The notes beneath the pieces are model-generated. The model saw nothing but the letters and a program-made list of their open reading frames with translations, ran no database searches and was not told the DNA's origin. Shown here piece after piece: positions 1 to 6,969 of a stretch of 14,439 nt of DNA. Location of the stretch: the NCBI GenBank assembly GCA_913054445.1, contig CAJXIK010000022.1, positions 1-14,439 on the forward strand. The letters are read 5' to 3'. The position numbers and the translations under genes were made by a program. The stretch's first letter is position 1; each line of letters begins with the position of its first letter. The DNA comes from an uncultured Bermanella sp. (GTDB lineage: Bacteria > Pseudomonadota > Gammaproteobacteria > Pseudomonadales > Oceanobacteraceae).

Positions 1-139
1 CTTGCGTCTTGAGGATATCGGCCATCATGCAGGAGTTACTGTCCTGCACATCGCCGCTCATTAATTCGTCGCCGGTTAGTAACAGCTGGATATTCAATTT
101 GCTCATGATGTTTTCTTGGCTCGGCAGTGGCTTTGACAT
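1..139 (-). CDS. CinA/MoaB-like molybdopterin-binding domain protein, 5' part only
   Basis: Reading the minus strand from the ATG at 139 gives 46 codons without a stop before the window edge. The peptide contains the stretch LLLTGDELMSGDVQDSNS followed by an alpha-helical continuation. This matches the N-terminal beta-strand and the G-[DTN]-E-L-x-x-G-x-x-x-D-[ST]-N signature of the MoaB/Mog/CinA N-terminal fold (molybdopterin-binding domain, COG1058). Family members bind nucleotide or pterin-like ligands, and full CinA proteins take part in pyridine nucleotide salvage or repair. The start lies 5 nt after the RND exporter stop codon, so co-transcription and translational coupling are likely. 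A second in-frame ATG at 106 fits the usual family N-terminus better, since homologues tend to begin a few residues before the LLLTG strand. Neither start has a strong Shine-Dalgarno sequence. The family call rests on a short peptide. Whether the gene has the C-terminal amidohydrolase half of true CinA cannot be seen here. Confidence 0.72.
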   Translation of the reverse strand, partial: MSKPLPSQENIMSKLNIQLLLTGDELMSGDVQDSNSCMMADILKTQ

Positions 140-144
140 AGGGA

Positions 145-2520
145 CTACTTCGCCGCCACTCTTGTCACCGTTTCAACATTCACAGCACCTGACTGCGCTT
201 CCTGCGCTTCCTGCGCTTCCTGCGGCGTCATCATCTCGCCCTTATCGAATTTCATAAGCAACGCAGGCAACAACAAAAAGTCGAAGATCAAGGCGATGCT
301 GATGGTAGTGCCGATCATGATGCCCATCTTAGAATTGACCGTGAAGTCGGATAACAGCAACACCGAGAAACCCGCCACCAACACGATAGTGGTGATAACT
401 AAAGGCTTGGCCACGGTTTGAAATGCGTAGCGTACCGCGTCTTGCGGGGTCTTATTGAGGCGCTGGCGAGCCCGCAGGTATTTACTAAAGAAGTGCACTG
501 TGTCATCCACCACTATGCCCAGGGTTAAGCTGAATATCACCGCCACCCCTAGGTCCACCTCACCCACGGCCAGCCCCCAGATACCAAATGCCATCAAGGC
601 AGGAAAGGCGTTGGGCAGCAGGCTCAGTAAGCCGTATTTAAACGAGCGTAAGGCGATAATTAAAGTGATCGTGATTAAGATAACGGCCATAACCGAACCG
701 GCTAGCATGGACTCGATATTGGTCTTGCCCACATGGGCAAACATGACCGAGATGCTGGCACCGGTGGAGGCCAGCTCTGGGTGGTTATCTGCAAACCACT
801 GCTGGGCGCGGGCATCCACGGCGATGATGCCCTTGGCCTTTTGGTTCTTGAGAATCACGGTAATTAAAGTAGAGCGCTTCTCGAAGTCGACGATGTTGTT
901 CATGTCGAGACCATAGGGCAGCGACAGTTCATACATGAGCTGGTATTGGGCGGCCAGCTCACGGCTCTCGGGTAGCTGGTAGTATGCTGGGTCGTCGCCG
1001 TGCATGTTTTTGTTTAGGCGCTTGAGGGTATCGCTGTAGGCACCCACATACACCACTTCGGGCTGGGCGAGATACCAGTCTCGGAAGGCTTCTATTTTTT
1101 TCAGGAACGCGGGGTCGTTGACGCCACCGGCCTCACCGCTGTCTAGGGAGTAACGCACGGCATCGAAGCCGCTAAGGTTTTGCTGCATGAATTCAGAGGC
1201 CTGACGGAACTCGGTGCTCTCATCGAAATAGGCCATAGTGTTGTCATTTAATTCGTTGAGCGCCGCGAGGCTGGTCAAGCCCACGGCCAGCAACAAGGCA
1301 CCCCACAACAGAGGGCGGCGCTGCTCGATGGTAAAGTCGGCCAACTTAGAAGACCAGCCCTGCTTGCTTGTATCCAACGCCTTGGCCTTCATGGGAAACC
1401 AGATGGCGAGGGTGGGCAAGATGGCGATGCTCAGGAAGAACGCGGCCATTACGCCAAATGCGGCGATGTTGCCCAGCTCCTGGAAAGGCGGCACCTCGCT
1501 GGTGTTCATGGCTAAGAAACCGATGGCGGTGGTGACGCTGGTTAAAAACACCGGCGCGAGGTTGATCTTCATGGCCTCGGTCATGGCCGCTTTTTTGTCT
1601 TTGCCTAGGGATAACTGGTGCAGGTAACTGGCCAACAGGTGCACACAATCACACACCGCGAGGGTTAAGATGATGATGGGTGACATGACGTTAACCTGGT
1701 TAAGGTCGTAACCCACCCAGCCCATGAAACCCTGACTAATAACCACCCCGACCAGAATCACCACCGTGGTGACGAGGGCCGACCAGAACGAGCGCAACAA
1801 CAGCAGCAACATGATGATGATAAGCAAGAACAGGCCAGGAAACAGCGTATTGGCATCCTGCTCAGCCGACTCGTTGAAGGCGGTGTTCACTATGGTGAGG
1901 CCCTGTAGGTGCAGCTTGATATTGGGGTTTTCCTGCTGGATTTTTTCTCTTAGGGCGCGGGCCGCCGTCACCAGTTCGCGGGTGGCTAAGCCTTGCGCGC
2001 CGCTCTCCTCTGGCAGGGTGAAGGAGACGTTCACCGCAGTCACATGGTTGCGGTCGGACAATAGGCGGTGCACGAGGACAATCTCGTTGGCGGCGATGTC
2101 TTTAATTTTCGCCAATTGCTGGGGGCTTAATTGCAGGGCATCTTCCACTAGGTCGGCCACTAACAGGTCGTCGTCCACCACCTCGGTATGCTGGAAATTC
2201 GTGATGGAATCGACCCGTGTGGAATACGGCAGCAACCAGGATTCACGGGTTAGGGTCTCTACGCTGTCGAGGGTGGCGTTGCTGAATACGGTTTGATCTA
2301 ACGGCTCCACCACAAACATCAGGTTGTCGGTCTTGGTGTAGGTGTCCTGAATCAACTCATGGGCCAGCAACTGCGGGTTGTCGTCGGCAAAGAATATCTT
2401 AAAGCTGCTATTGAATTTTAGCTGGGAAAGGCCAAAGGCCAGTGCTGCAATCAGCACTAAGGATATGGCACTGAGTATTAGGCGGCGCTCCACTAGCCAC
2501 GTGGCGATACGATCGTTCAT
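145..2520 (-). CDS. MMPL/RND-superfamily exporter
   Basis: This 791-aa inner-membrane protein has the duplicated RND topology. TM1 is at about residues 14-33 and is followed by a periplasmic loop of about 190 residues. A five-helix block spans about 225-375, a TM is at about 403-420, a second periplasmic loop follows, and a second five-helix block spans about 605-757. The acidic TM4-type motifs are present twice: LTLAVCDCVHLL (D291) and GIVVDDTVHFF (D672/D673). The loop GFLAMNTSEVPPFQELG is characteristic of the predicted exporter (COG1033/MMPL) branch. Such proteins use the proton gradient to move lipids or hydrophobic molecules, but the substrate cannot be told from sequence. There is no adjacent membrane-fusion or outer-membrane channel gene, which is normal for this branch. 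The C-terminus after the last TM holds a Q-E-A repeat encoded by a 9-bp tandem repeat. Upstream, TACAAT at 2540-2545 (minus) could be a -10 element, though the -35 is poor. The ATG at 2520 is preceded by a weak AGGGA. The gene probably shares an operon with the CinA-like gene. Confidence 0.92.
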   Translation of the reverse strand: MNDRIATWLVERRLILSAISLVLIAALAFGLSQLKFNSSFKIFFADDNPQLLAHELIQDTYTKTDNLMFVVEPLDQTVFSNATLDSVETLTRESWLLPYSTRVDSITNFQHTEVVDDDLLVADLVEDALQLSPQQLAKIKDIAANEIVLVHRLLSDRNHVTAVNVSFTLPEESGAQGLATRELVTAARALREKIQQENPNIKLHLQGLTIVNTAFNESAEQDANTLFPGLFLLIIIMLLLLLRSFWSALVTTVVILVGVVISQGFMGWVGYDLNQVNVMSPIIILTLAVCDCVHLLASYLHQLSLGKDKKAAMTEAMKINLAPVFLTSVTTAIGFLAMNTSEVPPFQELGNIAAFGVMAAFFLSIAILPTLAIWFPMKAKALDTSKQGWSSKLADFTIEQRRPLLWGALLLAVGLTSLAALNELNDNTMAYFDESTEFRQASEFMQQNLSGFDAVRYSLDSGEAGGVNDPAFLKKIEAFRDWYLAQPEVVYVGAYSDTLKRLNKNMHGDDPAYYQLPESRELAAQYQLMYELSLPYGLDMNNIVDFEKRSTLITVILKNQKAKGIIAVDARAQQWFADNHPELASTGASISVMFAHVGKTNIESMLAGSVMAVILITITLIIALRSFKYGLLSLLPNAFPALMAFGIWGLAVGEVDLGVAVIFSLTLGIVVDDTVHFFSKYLRARQRLNKTPQDAVRYAFQTVAKPLVITTIVLVAGFSVLLLSDFTVNSKMGIMIGTTISIALIFDFLLLPALLMKFDKGEMMTPQEAQEAQEAQSGAVNVETVTRVAAK
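193..224. repeat. 9-bp tandem repeat, about 3.5 copies, in the exporter C-terminus
   Basis: The unit CTGCGCTTC occurs three times in a row and is followed by a partial fourth copy (CTGCG). It is in frame on the minus strand and encodes the repeated tripeptide Q-E-A near residue 768-776 of the exporter, in the cytoplasmic tail after the last membrane helix. Gain or loss of units would change tail length by three residues without shifting frame. Confidence 0.9.
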
Positions 2521-2590
2521 GAGTGGGTCCCTATTTTTTATTGTAGTATTTGATTGTGAGCAGACACTACGCCATAAACGGGGGGATTTC

Positions 2591-2627
2591 TATAGGGTAT
2601 TGGGGGGGGTTATAGGCTATTGGGGGG
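2591..2627. repeat. 17-bp direct repeat ending in G-runs
   Basis: Two copies of TATAGGSTATTGGGGGG (S is G in the first copy and C in the second) start at 2591 and 2611, a 20-bp period with one mismatch. The first copy ends in a run of eight G (2602-2609) and the second in six G (2622-2627). Further G-runs lie at 2580-2585 and 2595-2597. The block lies 60-110 bp upstream of the exporter start and downstream of the aminotransferase stop. Confidence 0.85.
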
Positions 2628-2637
2628 ATCGCCCACT

Positions 2638-2655
2638 CCCGTGATCGCTCACGGG
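2638..2655 (-). terminator. Hairpin after the aminotransferase gene, possible terminator
   Basis: CCCGTGA-TCGC-TCACGGG is a perfect 7-bp stem with a 4-nt loop, 13 nt past the aminotransferase stop on the minus strand. No U-tract follows on either strand, so it is not a classical intrinsic terminator. It may still protect the 3' end or assist Rho-dependent termination. Confidence 0.4.
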
Positions 2656-2668
2656 GTGAGCTCGTACG

Positions 2669-3796
2669 TTAGGCCATCTTATCCAGTACAGTGGCGAGTT
2701 TTTGCACCGTGCGCTCGATGTTGTGCAGCTTATCTAGGCCAAACAAGCCTAGGCGGAAGGTTTGGAAGTCGGCGGCTTCGTCACACATTAACGGCACACC
2801 GGCGGCGGCTTGCATGCCGAGGGCAGCAAACTTGCTGCCGTTTTGCATGGCGGCGTCTGTGGTGTAGTTAACCACTACGCCTGGTGCCTTGAAGCCGCTG
2901 GCGGCCACGCTCTTGATGCCGCGACTCTCTAGTAGCGCGCGCACCTGCTTACCCAGTTCGAGTTGCTCGGCCTTTACCTTCTCGAAACCGTATTCTTTGG
3001 TTTCCAGCATGGCATCGCGGAACTTAGTGAGGGCATCGGTGGGCAGGGTGGCATGGTAAGCGTGGCCACCATTTTCGTAGGCTTGCATGATCTGCTGCCA
3101 TTTTTTTAGGTCACAGGCGAAGCTGTTGCTGGTGGTGGTGGCTAATAGGTCGAGGGCATCCTGATTAAGCATCACGAGGGCGGCACACGGCGACGCGCTC
3201 CAGCCTTTTTGCGGGGCCGAGATTAAGATATCCACGCCGCTCGCCTGCATGTCTACCCACACCGTACCGGAGGCGATGCAGTCCAGCACAAACAAACCAC
3301 CCACCGAGTGCACCGCGTCGCTCACCGCCTTGAGATAGTCGTCGGGCAATATCATGCCAGATGCGGTCTCCACATGGGGGGCGAATACAAAATCGGGTTT
3401 TTCACGCTTGATGGCGGCCACCACCTCGTCGATGGGGGCCGGGGCAAAGGGTGCCTGCGGCTCATCTGTGAGCGGGCGCGCCTTCAATACGGTGGTGGAC
3501 GCCGGGATGTTGCCCATCTCGAATATCTGGCTCCAGCGGAAGCTAAAGAAGCCGTTACGAATCACTAGGCATTTTTTATCCACAGCAAACTGGCGGGCCA
3601 CCGCCTCCATGCCATAGGTGCCGCCACCGGGTACCACCACTACGCCGTCGGCCTTGTAGACCTCTTTTAGGGTGCGCGAGATGTCGTTCATGACACCCTG
3701 AAAGGCTTGTGACATGTGGTTTAGGGAACGGTCGGTGAACACCACCGAGTATTCTAAGAGACCATCTGGATCGATATTAGGCAGTAATGCAGCCAT
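2669..3796 (-). CDS. PLP-dependent class V aminotransferase (alanine-glyoxylate / serine-pyruvate type)
   Basis: This 375-aa cytoplasmic enzyme is of normal length for COG0075 aminotransferases. The glycine-rich cofactor loop is PGGGTYGMEAVAR at about residues 56-68. The H-x-E-T-A-S-G segment is at 141-147. The D of the LDCIASG motif (D172) should pair with the pyridine nitrogen. The Schiff-base lysine is K197 in SAPQKGWSASP. The family moves amino groups between small amino acids (alanine, serine) and glyoxylate or pyruvate, but some members use 2-aminoethylphosphonate or cysteine-like substrates, so the substrate is left open. The ATG at 3796 has AGGA at a good distance (AGGAAAATCCC before ATG). 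The gene stands alone: it is divergent from the HD-GYP gene across 182 bp and is separated from the exporter by a hairpin and G-rich repeats. It shows no link to the signalling genes beyond position. Confidence 0.9.
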   Translation of the reverse strand: MAALLPNIDPDGLLEYSVVFTDRSLNHMSQAFQGVMNDISRTLKEVYKADGVVVVPGGGTYGMEAVARQFAVDKKCLVIRNGFFSFRWSQIFEMGNIPASTTVLKARPLTDEPQAPFAPAPIDEVVAAIKREKPDFVFAPHVETASGMILPDDYLKAVSDAVHSVGGLFVLDCIASGTVWVDMQASGVDILISAPQKGWSASPCAALVMLNQDALDLLATTTSNSFACDLKKWQQIMQAYENGGHAYHATLPTDALTKFRDAMLETKEYGFEKVKAEQLELGKQVRALLESRGIKSVAASGFKAPGVVVNYTTDAAMQNGSKFAALGMQAAAGVPLMCDEAADFQTFRLGLFGLDKLHNIERTVQKLATVLDKMA

Positions 3797-3978
3797 GGGA
3801 TTTTCCTGTTTGTGTGTCTATATGTTGCGAACAGCCCATTAGAAAAGAGCGCGCCGCCCCTGTAAAGCGCCAATGACTGGCTGGGGGGAATTATGTGTAA
3901 ATGCCTTCACAAACCACCCGTTTGAACTATCTTTAGCAGCAGCTCATCCTTTTGTAAGGTTTCACGAGGTTTCAGAGT

Positions 3979-5169
3979 ATGAAACGCATCGACATCGACG
4001 ACCTAAAGCCCGGCATGTTCGTCTCGGCGCTGATCGATAAGCAGCAAAATATGAGCATCAAACAGTGCGGCGTGGTGCGCTCCGAGCGCGTCATCGAGCA
4101 ACTCAAGCAAAGGGGCATCCAGCAGGTGATGATAGAGGTGCAGCCCGACAGCCAAACCAGCAAGCCGCAAACCATCATCAACCCCATAAAGAAACAGCCC
4201 AACATCAAACGGCCAGACCTATTCAGCGATATCGGCGAAGTTAGAAAAGTATACGACGGCGCCATTCAGGTGCAAAAAAATGTCGTGCACAAGATTCATG
4301 ACAAGAAAGCATTGGATGTGGCCGAAATTGAGCTGGTTGCCGGGCAGCTAATAGCTGCCGTCATCAATAATAAGGAGGCGCTATGGTTCATGACCCGCAT
4401 CCGCAAGCAAGATGCCTACCTCATGGAGCACTCGTTGAACGTGGGCATCATGCTGGGCTTATTCGCTCAGTATTTGGGGTTTGAAGAGGCCCTCATTCAA
4501 GACCTGTTGCTGGCCGGATTTCTGCACGACATCGGTAAGATCATGATCCCAGACAAGATTATCAATAAGCCCGGCCCTCTCAACGAGGCCGAGTTCCGCA
4601 TCATGAAGGGCCACGTGGTCTTAAGCCGGGAGATCGTCGAGAGCCAATACCAGGGGCTCACCAGTATTTGCCTCACCACCATCATTCATCATCACGAGAA
4701 GGTCAATGGCGGCGGTTACCCCGCTGGCTTGCACGATGCCGACATCCCCTTCTATGGCAAGATGATTAGCATCGTGGATGTATTCGATGCCCTCACCGCC
4801 AAGCGTTGCTATAAAGACGAGATAACCAACATCAGCGCCCTGCGCATATTAATGGCCGAGAGCGGTGAGGCCTTCGACCCCTATTTGGTCAGCCAGTTTA
4901 TTAAATTCATTGGCACCTATCCGGCCGGAACCCTAGTGGAGATCGGCGGCGCGGGGCTTGAGCGTTTGGCCCTCATAGAGAGCACCAATAAAGATGACCC
5001 GCTCACGCCGAAGGTAAAGGTTTTTTATAACACTAAAACCAAAAATTATATCGAGATCGAAAGCCTAGACTTAGCGGCCAGCCATTGTCACTTCGAAATC
5101 AAACGGGCGGTCACGCCACAGGAGTTTAATATCGACATGGTAGAACTGGCCTTAAGATGCCTGCCTTAA
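3979..5169 (+). CDS. HD-GYP domain protein with N-terminal DUF3391, probable c-di-GMP phosphodiesterase
   Basis: The 396-aa protein starts with a small domain (about residues 1-55, opening MKRIDIDDLKPGMFVS) typical of DUF3391, which often precedes HD-GYP domains. A linker to about 135 contains a K-rich stretch. The HD-GYP domain covers about 140-320. The metal-binding set is intact: E150/H151, H183-D184 (LHDIGK), H212, H238-H239 and D267 (DVFDALT). The signature reads GGGYP at 244-248. HD-GYP enzymes hydrolyse c-di-GMP to pGpG or GMP and so lower c-di-GMP, favouring motility over attachment. There is no membrane segment, so it is cytoplasmic. The ATG at 3979 has GAGG 9 nt upstream. A C-terminal region of about 75 residues after the domain carries no motif I recognise. 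The gene is convergent with the CheB-side genes and divergent from the aminotransferase. Activity is inferred from residues only. Confidence 0.93.
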   Translation: MKRIDIDDLKPGMFVSALIDKQQNMSIKQCGVVRSERVIEQLKQRGIQQVMIEVQPDSQTSKPQTIINPIKKQPNIKRPDLFSDIGEVRKVYDGAIQVQKNVVHKIHDKKALDVAEIELVAGQLIAAVINNKEALWFMTRIRKQDAYLMEHSLNVGIMLGLFAQYLGFEEALIQDLLLAGFLHDIGKIMIPDKIINKPGPLNEAEFRIMKGHVVLSREIVESQYQGLTSICLTTIIHHHEKVNGGGYPAGLHDADIPFYGKMISIVDVFDALTAKRCYKDEITNISALRILMAESGEAFDPYLVSQFIKFIGTYPAGTLVEIGGAGLERLALIESTNKDDPLTPKVKVFYNTKTKNYIEIESLDLAASHCHFEIKRAVTPQEFNIDMVELALRCLP

Positions 5170-5336
5170 GGGCTGGCCGCAGCCAACCCATGGGGCCACA
5201 TGGTCGAGCTGCCCGCGATGAACAGGCCTGCGAACTCGGGCACATATTTTAAGATAATGGCCTGCAAGTCGGCATCCGTGGTGGGTTTCTTGATAGTGCT
5301 GTTTGCTGGCCAATTTTTTGATGGTTTTTGTGACAA
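5166..5336 (-). CDS. Candidate small protein, 56 aa, TTG start (weak)
   Basis: A minus-strand frame is open from a stop at 5367-5369 to TAA at 5166-5168. The only plausible start is TTG at 5336, giving a 56-aa peptide that begins MSQKPSKNWP and ends in WPHGLAAASP. Codon choice in its second half favours G or C at third positions, like the real genes here. The middle (about residues 24-45, around LQAIILKYVPEFAGLF) looks like amphipathic helix and strand. Its stop overlaps that of the HD-GYP gene in the palindrome CTTAAG, as is common for convergent genes. Against it: there is no Shine-Dalgarno sequence, no ATG or GTG start, and no family I recognise. It could be a remnant of a longer gene or chance. 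It lies 43 nt after the CheB stop and would be co-transcribed with cheB. Confidence 0.28.
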   Translation of the reverse strand: MSQKPSKNWPANSTIKKPTTDADLQAIILKYVPEFAGLFIAGSSTMWPHGLAAASP

Positions 5337-5379
5337 CGTGAAAATGAGCCATATGAGCGACGGAGTTTAGCGCTTCACG

Positions 5380-6420
5380 CTAGGCACTTTTGCTGTTTTT
5401 TTCATAGCAAGACTCGATCAAGCGCGCGGCAATGTGGTTAAGGTGCAGCGTCTCATTGGCCGCCCCCAAGGCCGCCGCCTCTCCCGGCATGCCCCACACA
5501 GTGCAGCTGGCCTGGTCTTGAATCAGCGTGAAACAACCCTGCCGTCGCATACTTAACAAGCCCTCGGCACCGTCTGTGCCCATGCCAGTTAACAGGGCCG
5601 CGCTGGCGTTGCCTTGCGTGGCCTGCGCCACCGATTCAAACAACACATCCACCGCCGGGCGCTGGTAACAAACCAGCGCCCCCTTATGCAGCTGGCAATA
5701 ATAGCGGCCCGCTTTCTTCACCACTCGTAGGTGCTCATCACCCGGTGCTAGGTAAACATGGCCCGCCTCGATGGCTTGTCCATCATAGGCCTCGCAGATG
5801 TTGATTTGGTATTTCTTGTTTATGCGGGTGGCAAATATAGTGGAGAAGCCGGCGGGGATGTGTTGCACAATTAACACCGGCGGGCAGTCGAGGGGCAGCA
5901 TGGAGAGCACCCGCTCTATGGCGGGTATGCCACCGGTGCTGGCACCCAGAGCGATGAGCCGACCCGCTATGTATGTGCCCACGCTGGCGAGCTGCGGAGC
6001 GAGGCTAGGGTATTCGCCGGGATGATTATGCACCCGATAGTGGGAGGCGAGGATCACCTTCTGGATTATTTCTGCGCCAATGCTGGCGATGTCCTCCCCG
6101 TTGGGCTTGTGCACGCAAGCCACCGCACCTAGGGCCAATGCTTCGACCTCGAGCTGCGAGCCTTGTTCGGTTCTGACCGAAAGCATCACGGTGGGGATAG
6201 GGTGCAGATGCATGAGATGACGCAGGAAGCTGATGCCATCCATCTTCGGCATCTCCACGTCTAGGGTAATCACATGCGGTTCCAGCTGCTTGATTTTTTC
6301 GCGGGCATCGTAGGCATCGCAGGCCTCGCCGCACACCTCTATCTGCGTAGACTCTGCCAAGATGGCCCGTAACAGGCCCCTGAGCAGTGCAGAATCGTCA
6401 ACAATTAATACTCTAATCAT
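5380..6420 (-). CDS. cheB: CheB protein-glutamate methylesterase / glutamine deamidase
   Basis: The 346-aa protein has the classical two-domain layout. An N-terminal receiver domain (about 1-120) has acidic residues D8/D9, phospho-acceptor D54 (ITLDVEMPKMDG), S81 and K105. A linker to about 152 leads to a C-terminal methylesterase domain (about 153-340). Catalytic residues are all present: S161 in GASTGG, H187 in VQHIP and D283 in GMGTDGA. CheB removes methyl groups from glutamates of chemoreceptors when phosphorylated by CheA, resetting receptor sensitivity in the cytoplasm. No cheA, cheR, cheW or cheY lies in the window, so this is an isolated cheB. The MCP about 2.3 kb away is a possible substrate. 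The start ATG at 6420 has only a poor ribosome-binding site. It diverges from the 89-aa gene across 181 bp. The length is normal and nothing is broken. Confidence 0.97.
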   Translation of the reverse strand: MIRVLIVDDSALLRGLLRAILAESTQIEVCGEACDAYDAREKIKQLEPHVITLDVEMPKMDGISFLRHLMHLHPIPTVMLSVRTEQGSQLEVEALALGAVACVHKPNGEDIASIGAEIIQKVILASHYRVHNHPGEYPSLAPQLASVGTYIAGRLIALGASTGGIPAIERVLSMLPLDCPPVLIVQHIPAGFSTIFATRINKKYQINICEAYDGQAIEAGHVYLAPGDEHLRVVKKAGRYYCQLHKGALVCYQRPAVDVLFESVAQATQGNASAALLTGMGTDGAEGLLSMRRQGCFTLIQDQASCTVWGMPGEAAALGAANETLHLNHIAARLIESCYEKNSKSA

Positions 6421-6601
6421 ATCTGTGGTCTTGCTAGCTATTTAGACGCTGCTTAGTAAACATACCAAGAGCAATGGCTTAAATATAGTGGCGATTGGCC
6501 ATTCCAGCCAGTGCGCCAACGGCGACGAGCCGAGCGCAATGCTATATACTCGCGCGCGCTTTTTAGCGGCTAGCGGTAGCCCACCACTCCCAGGATAAAT
6601 C

Positions 6602-6871
6602 ATGGAAATCCCCATTAGTGAAGAGCTGGAATCCATTTGTTTTCAGATCATGGTTAAGAACTTATCGGCCCGACAATGGGCCCATAAAGAATCCACCGAC
6701 ATGTTTCAGAACGATGTGATTTGCGGTGGCTTCAACGCCCAAGAAAATATGTTTTGCTTCAGTTATTTTTCTGAGAACGACATCGAATACTGGTTTCAAC
6801 TGAGCCTGTTTGATGTTGTGCAAATTGCCAAGGGCAAAGAGCTGCACATTGTCGGCTACCCATCTGAATAG
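6602..6871 (+). CDS. Hypothetical 89-aa cytoplasmic protein
   Basis: I do not recognise this protein. It is a compact, acidic, aromatic-rich 89-aa polypeptide with no signal peptide or membrane helix. The core (about 34-75) reads as alternating beta-strands (VICGGFN, MFCFSYF, EYWFQLSL) followed by a helix (FDVVQIAKG) and a final strand (LHIVGYP), so a small alpha/beta domain is likely. There are three cysteines but no CxxC motif. The start is well supported by AGGA 7 nt upstream of ATG (CCAGGATAAATC). A -10-like TATACT lies at 6545-6550 without a clear -35. It diverges from cheB and lies 98 nt ahead of the HPt-HD-GYP gene on the same strand. A role in the same signalling unit is possible but rests only on position. 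Confidence 0.72.
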   Translation: MEIPISEELESICFQIMVKNLSARQWAHKESTDMFQNDVICGGFNAQENMFCFSYFSENDIEYWFQLSLFDVVQIAKGKELHIVGYPSE

Positions 6872-6955
6872 CCCCTCGCGTGAGGCCGCCTGTGGCCGAC
6901 CCGCAAAATGGCAGGGCTGGTCTATACTGAGAAAGACACCCAACTCTCCGTATTA

Positions 6956-6969
6956 GATAGGTATCTATC
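6956..6969 (+). promoter_or_regulatory. Inverted repeat over the ribosome-binding site of the HPt-HD-GYP gene
   Basis: GATAG-GTAT-CTATC is a perfect 5-bp stem ending on the base before the GTG start codon at 6970. The Shine-Dalgarno-like AGG (6959-6961) straddles the end of the 5' arm and the first loop base. The structure could either limit initiation or be a short operator. The stem is AT-rich and short. Confidence 0.35.

Noticed and set aside
9..257. Plus-strand 82-aa ORF at the left edge
   Set aside because: It covers the ends of the CinA-like and exporter genes in antisense, and its A-L-P repeat is just the complement of the 9-bp tandem repeat.
455..2296. Long plus-strand open frames across the exporter gene (for example 455-916 and 1766-2296)
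   Set aside because: They are shadows of the 791-codon exporter on the minus strand. The peptides are low in recognisable motifs and rich in Arg/Ser from antisense codons.
5257..5370. Plus-strand 37-aa ORF with a hydrophobic segment, a possible small membrane protein
   Set aside because: It has no good ribosome-binding site, and its codon use looks less gene-like than the opposing minus-strand frame. Kept only as an alternative in a finding.
6026..6334. Minus-strand 102-aa ORF inside cheB
   Set aside because: It lies out of frame within the conserved receiver domain of CheB and has no motif of its own.
6442..6636. Minus-strand 64-aa ORF upstream of cheB
   Set aside because: It overlaps the start of the well-supported 89-aa gene, lacks a ribosome-binding site and shows no family pattern.
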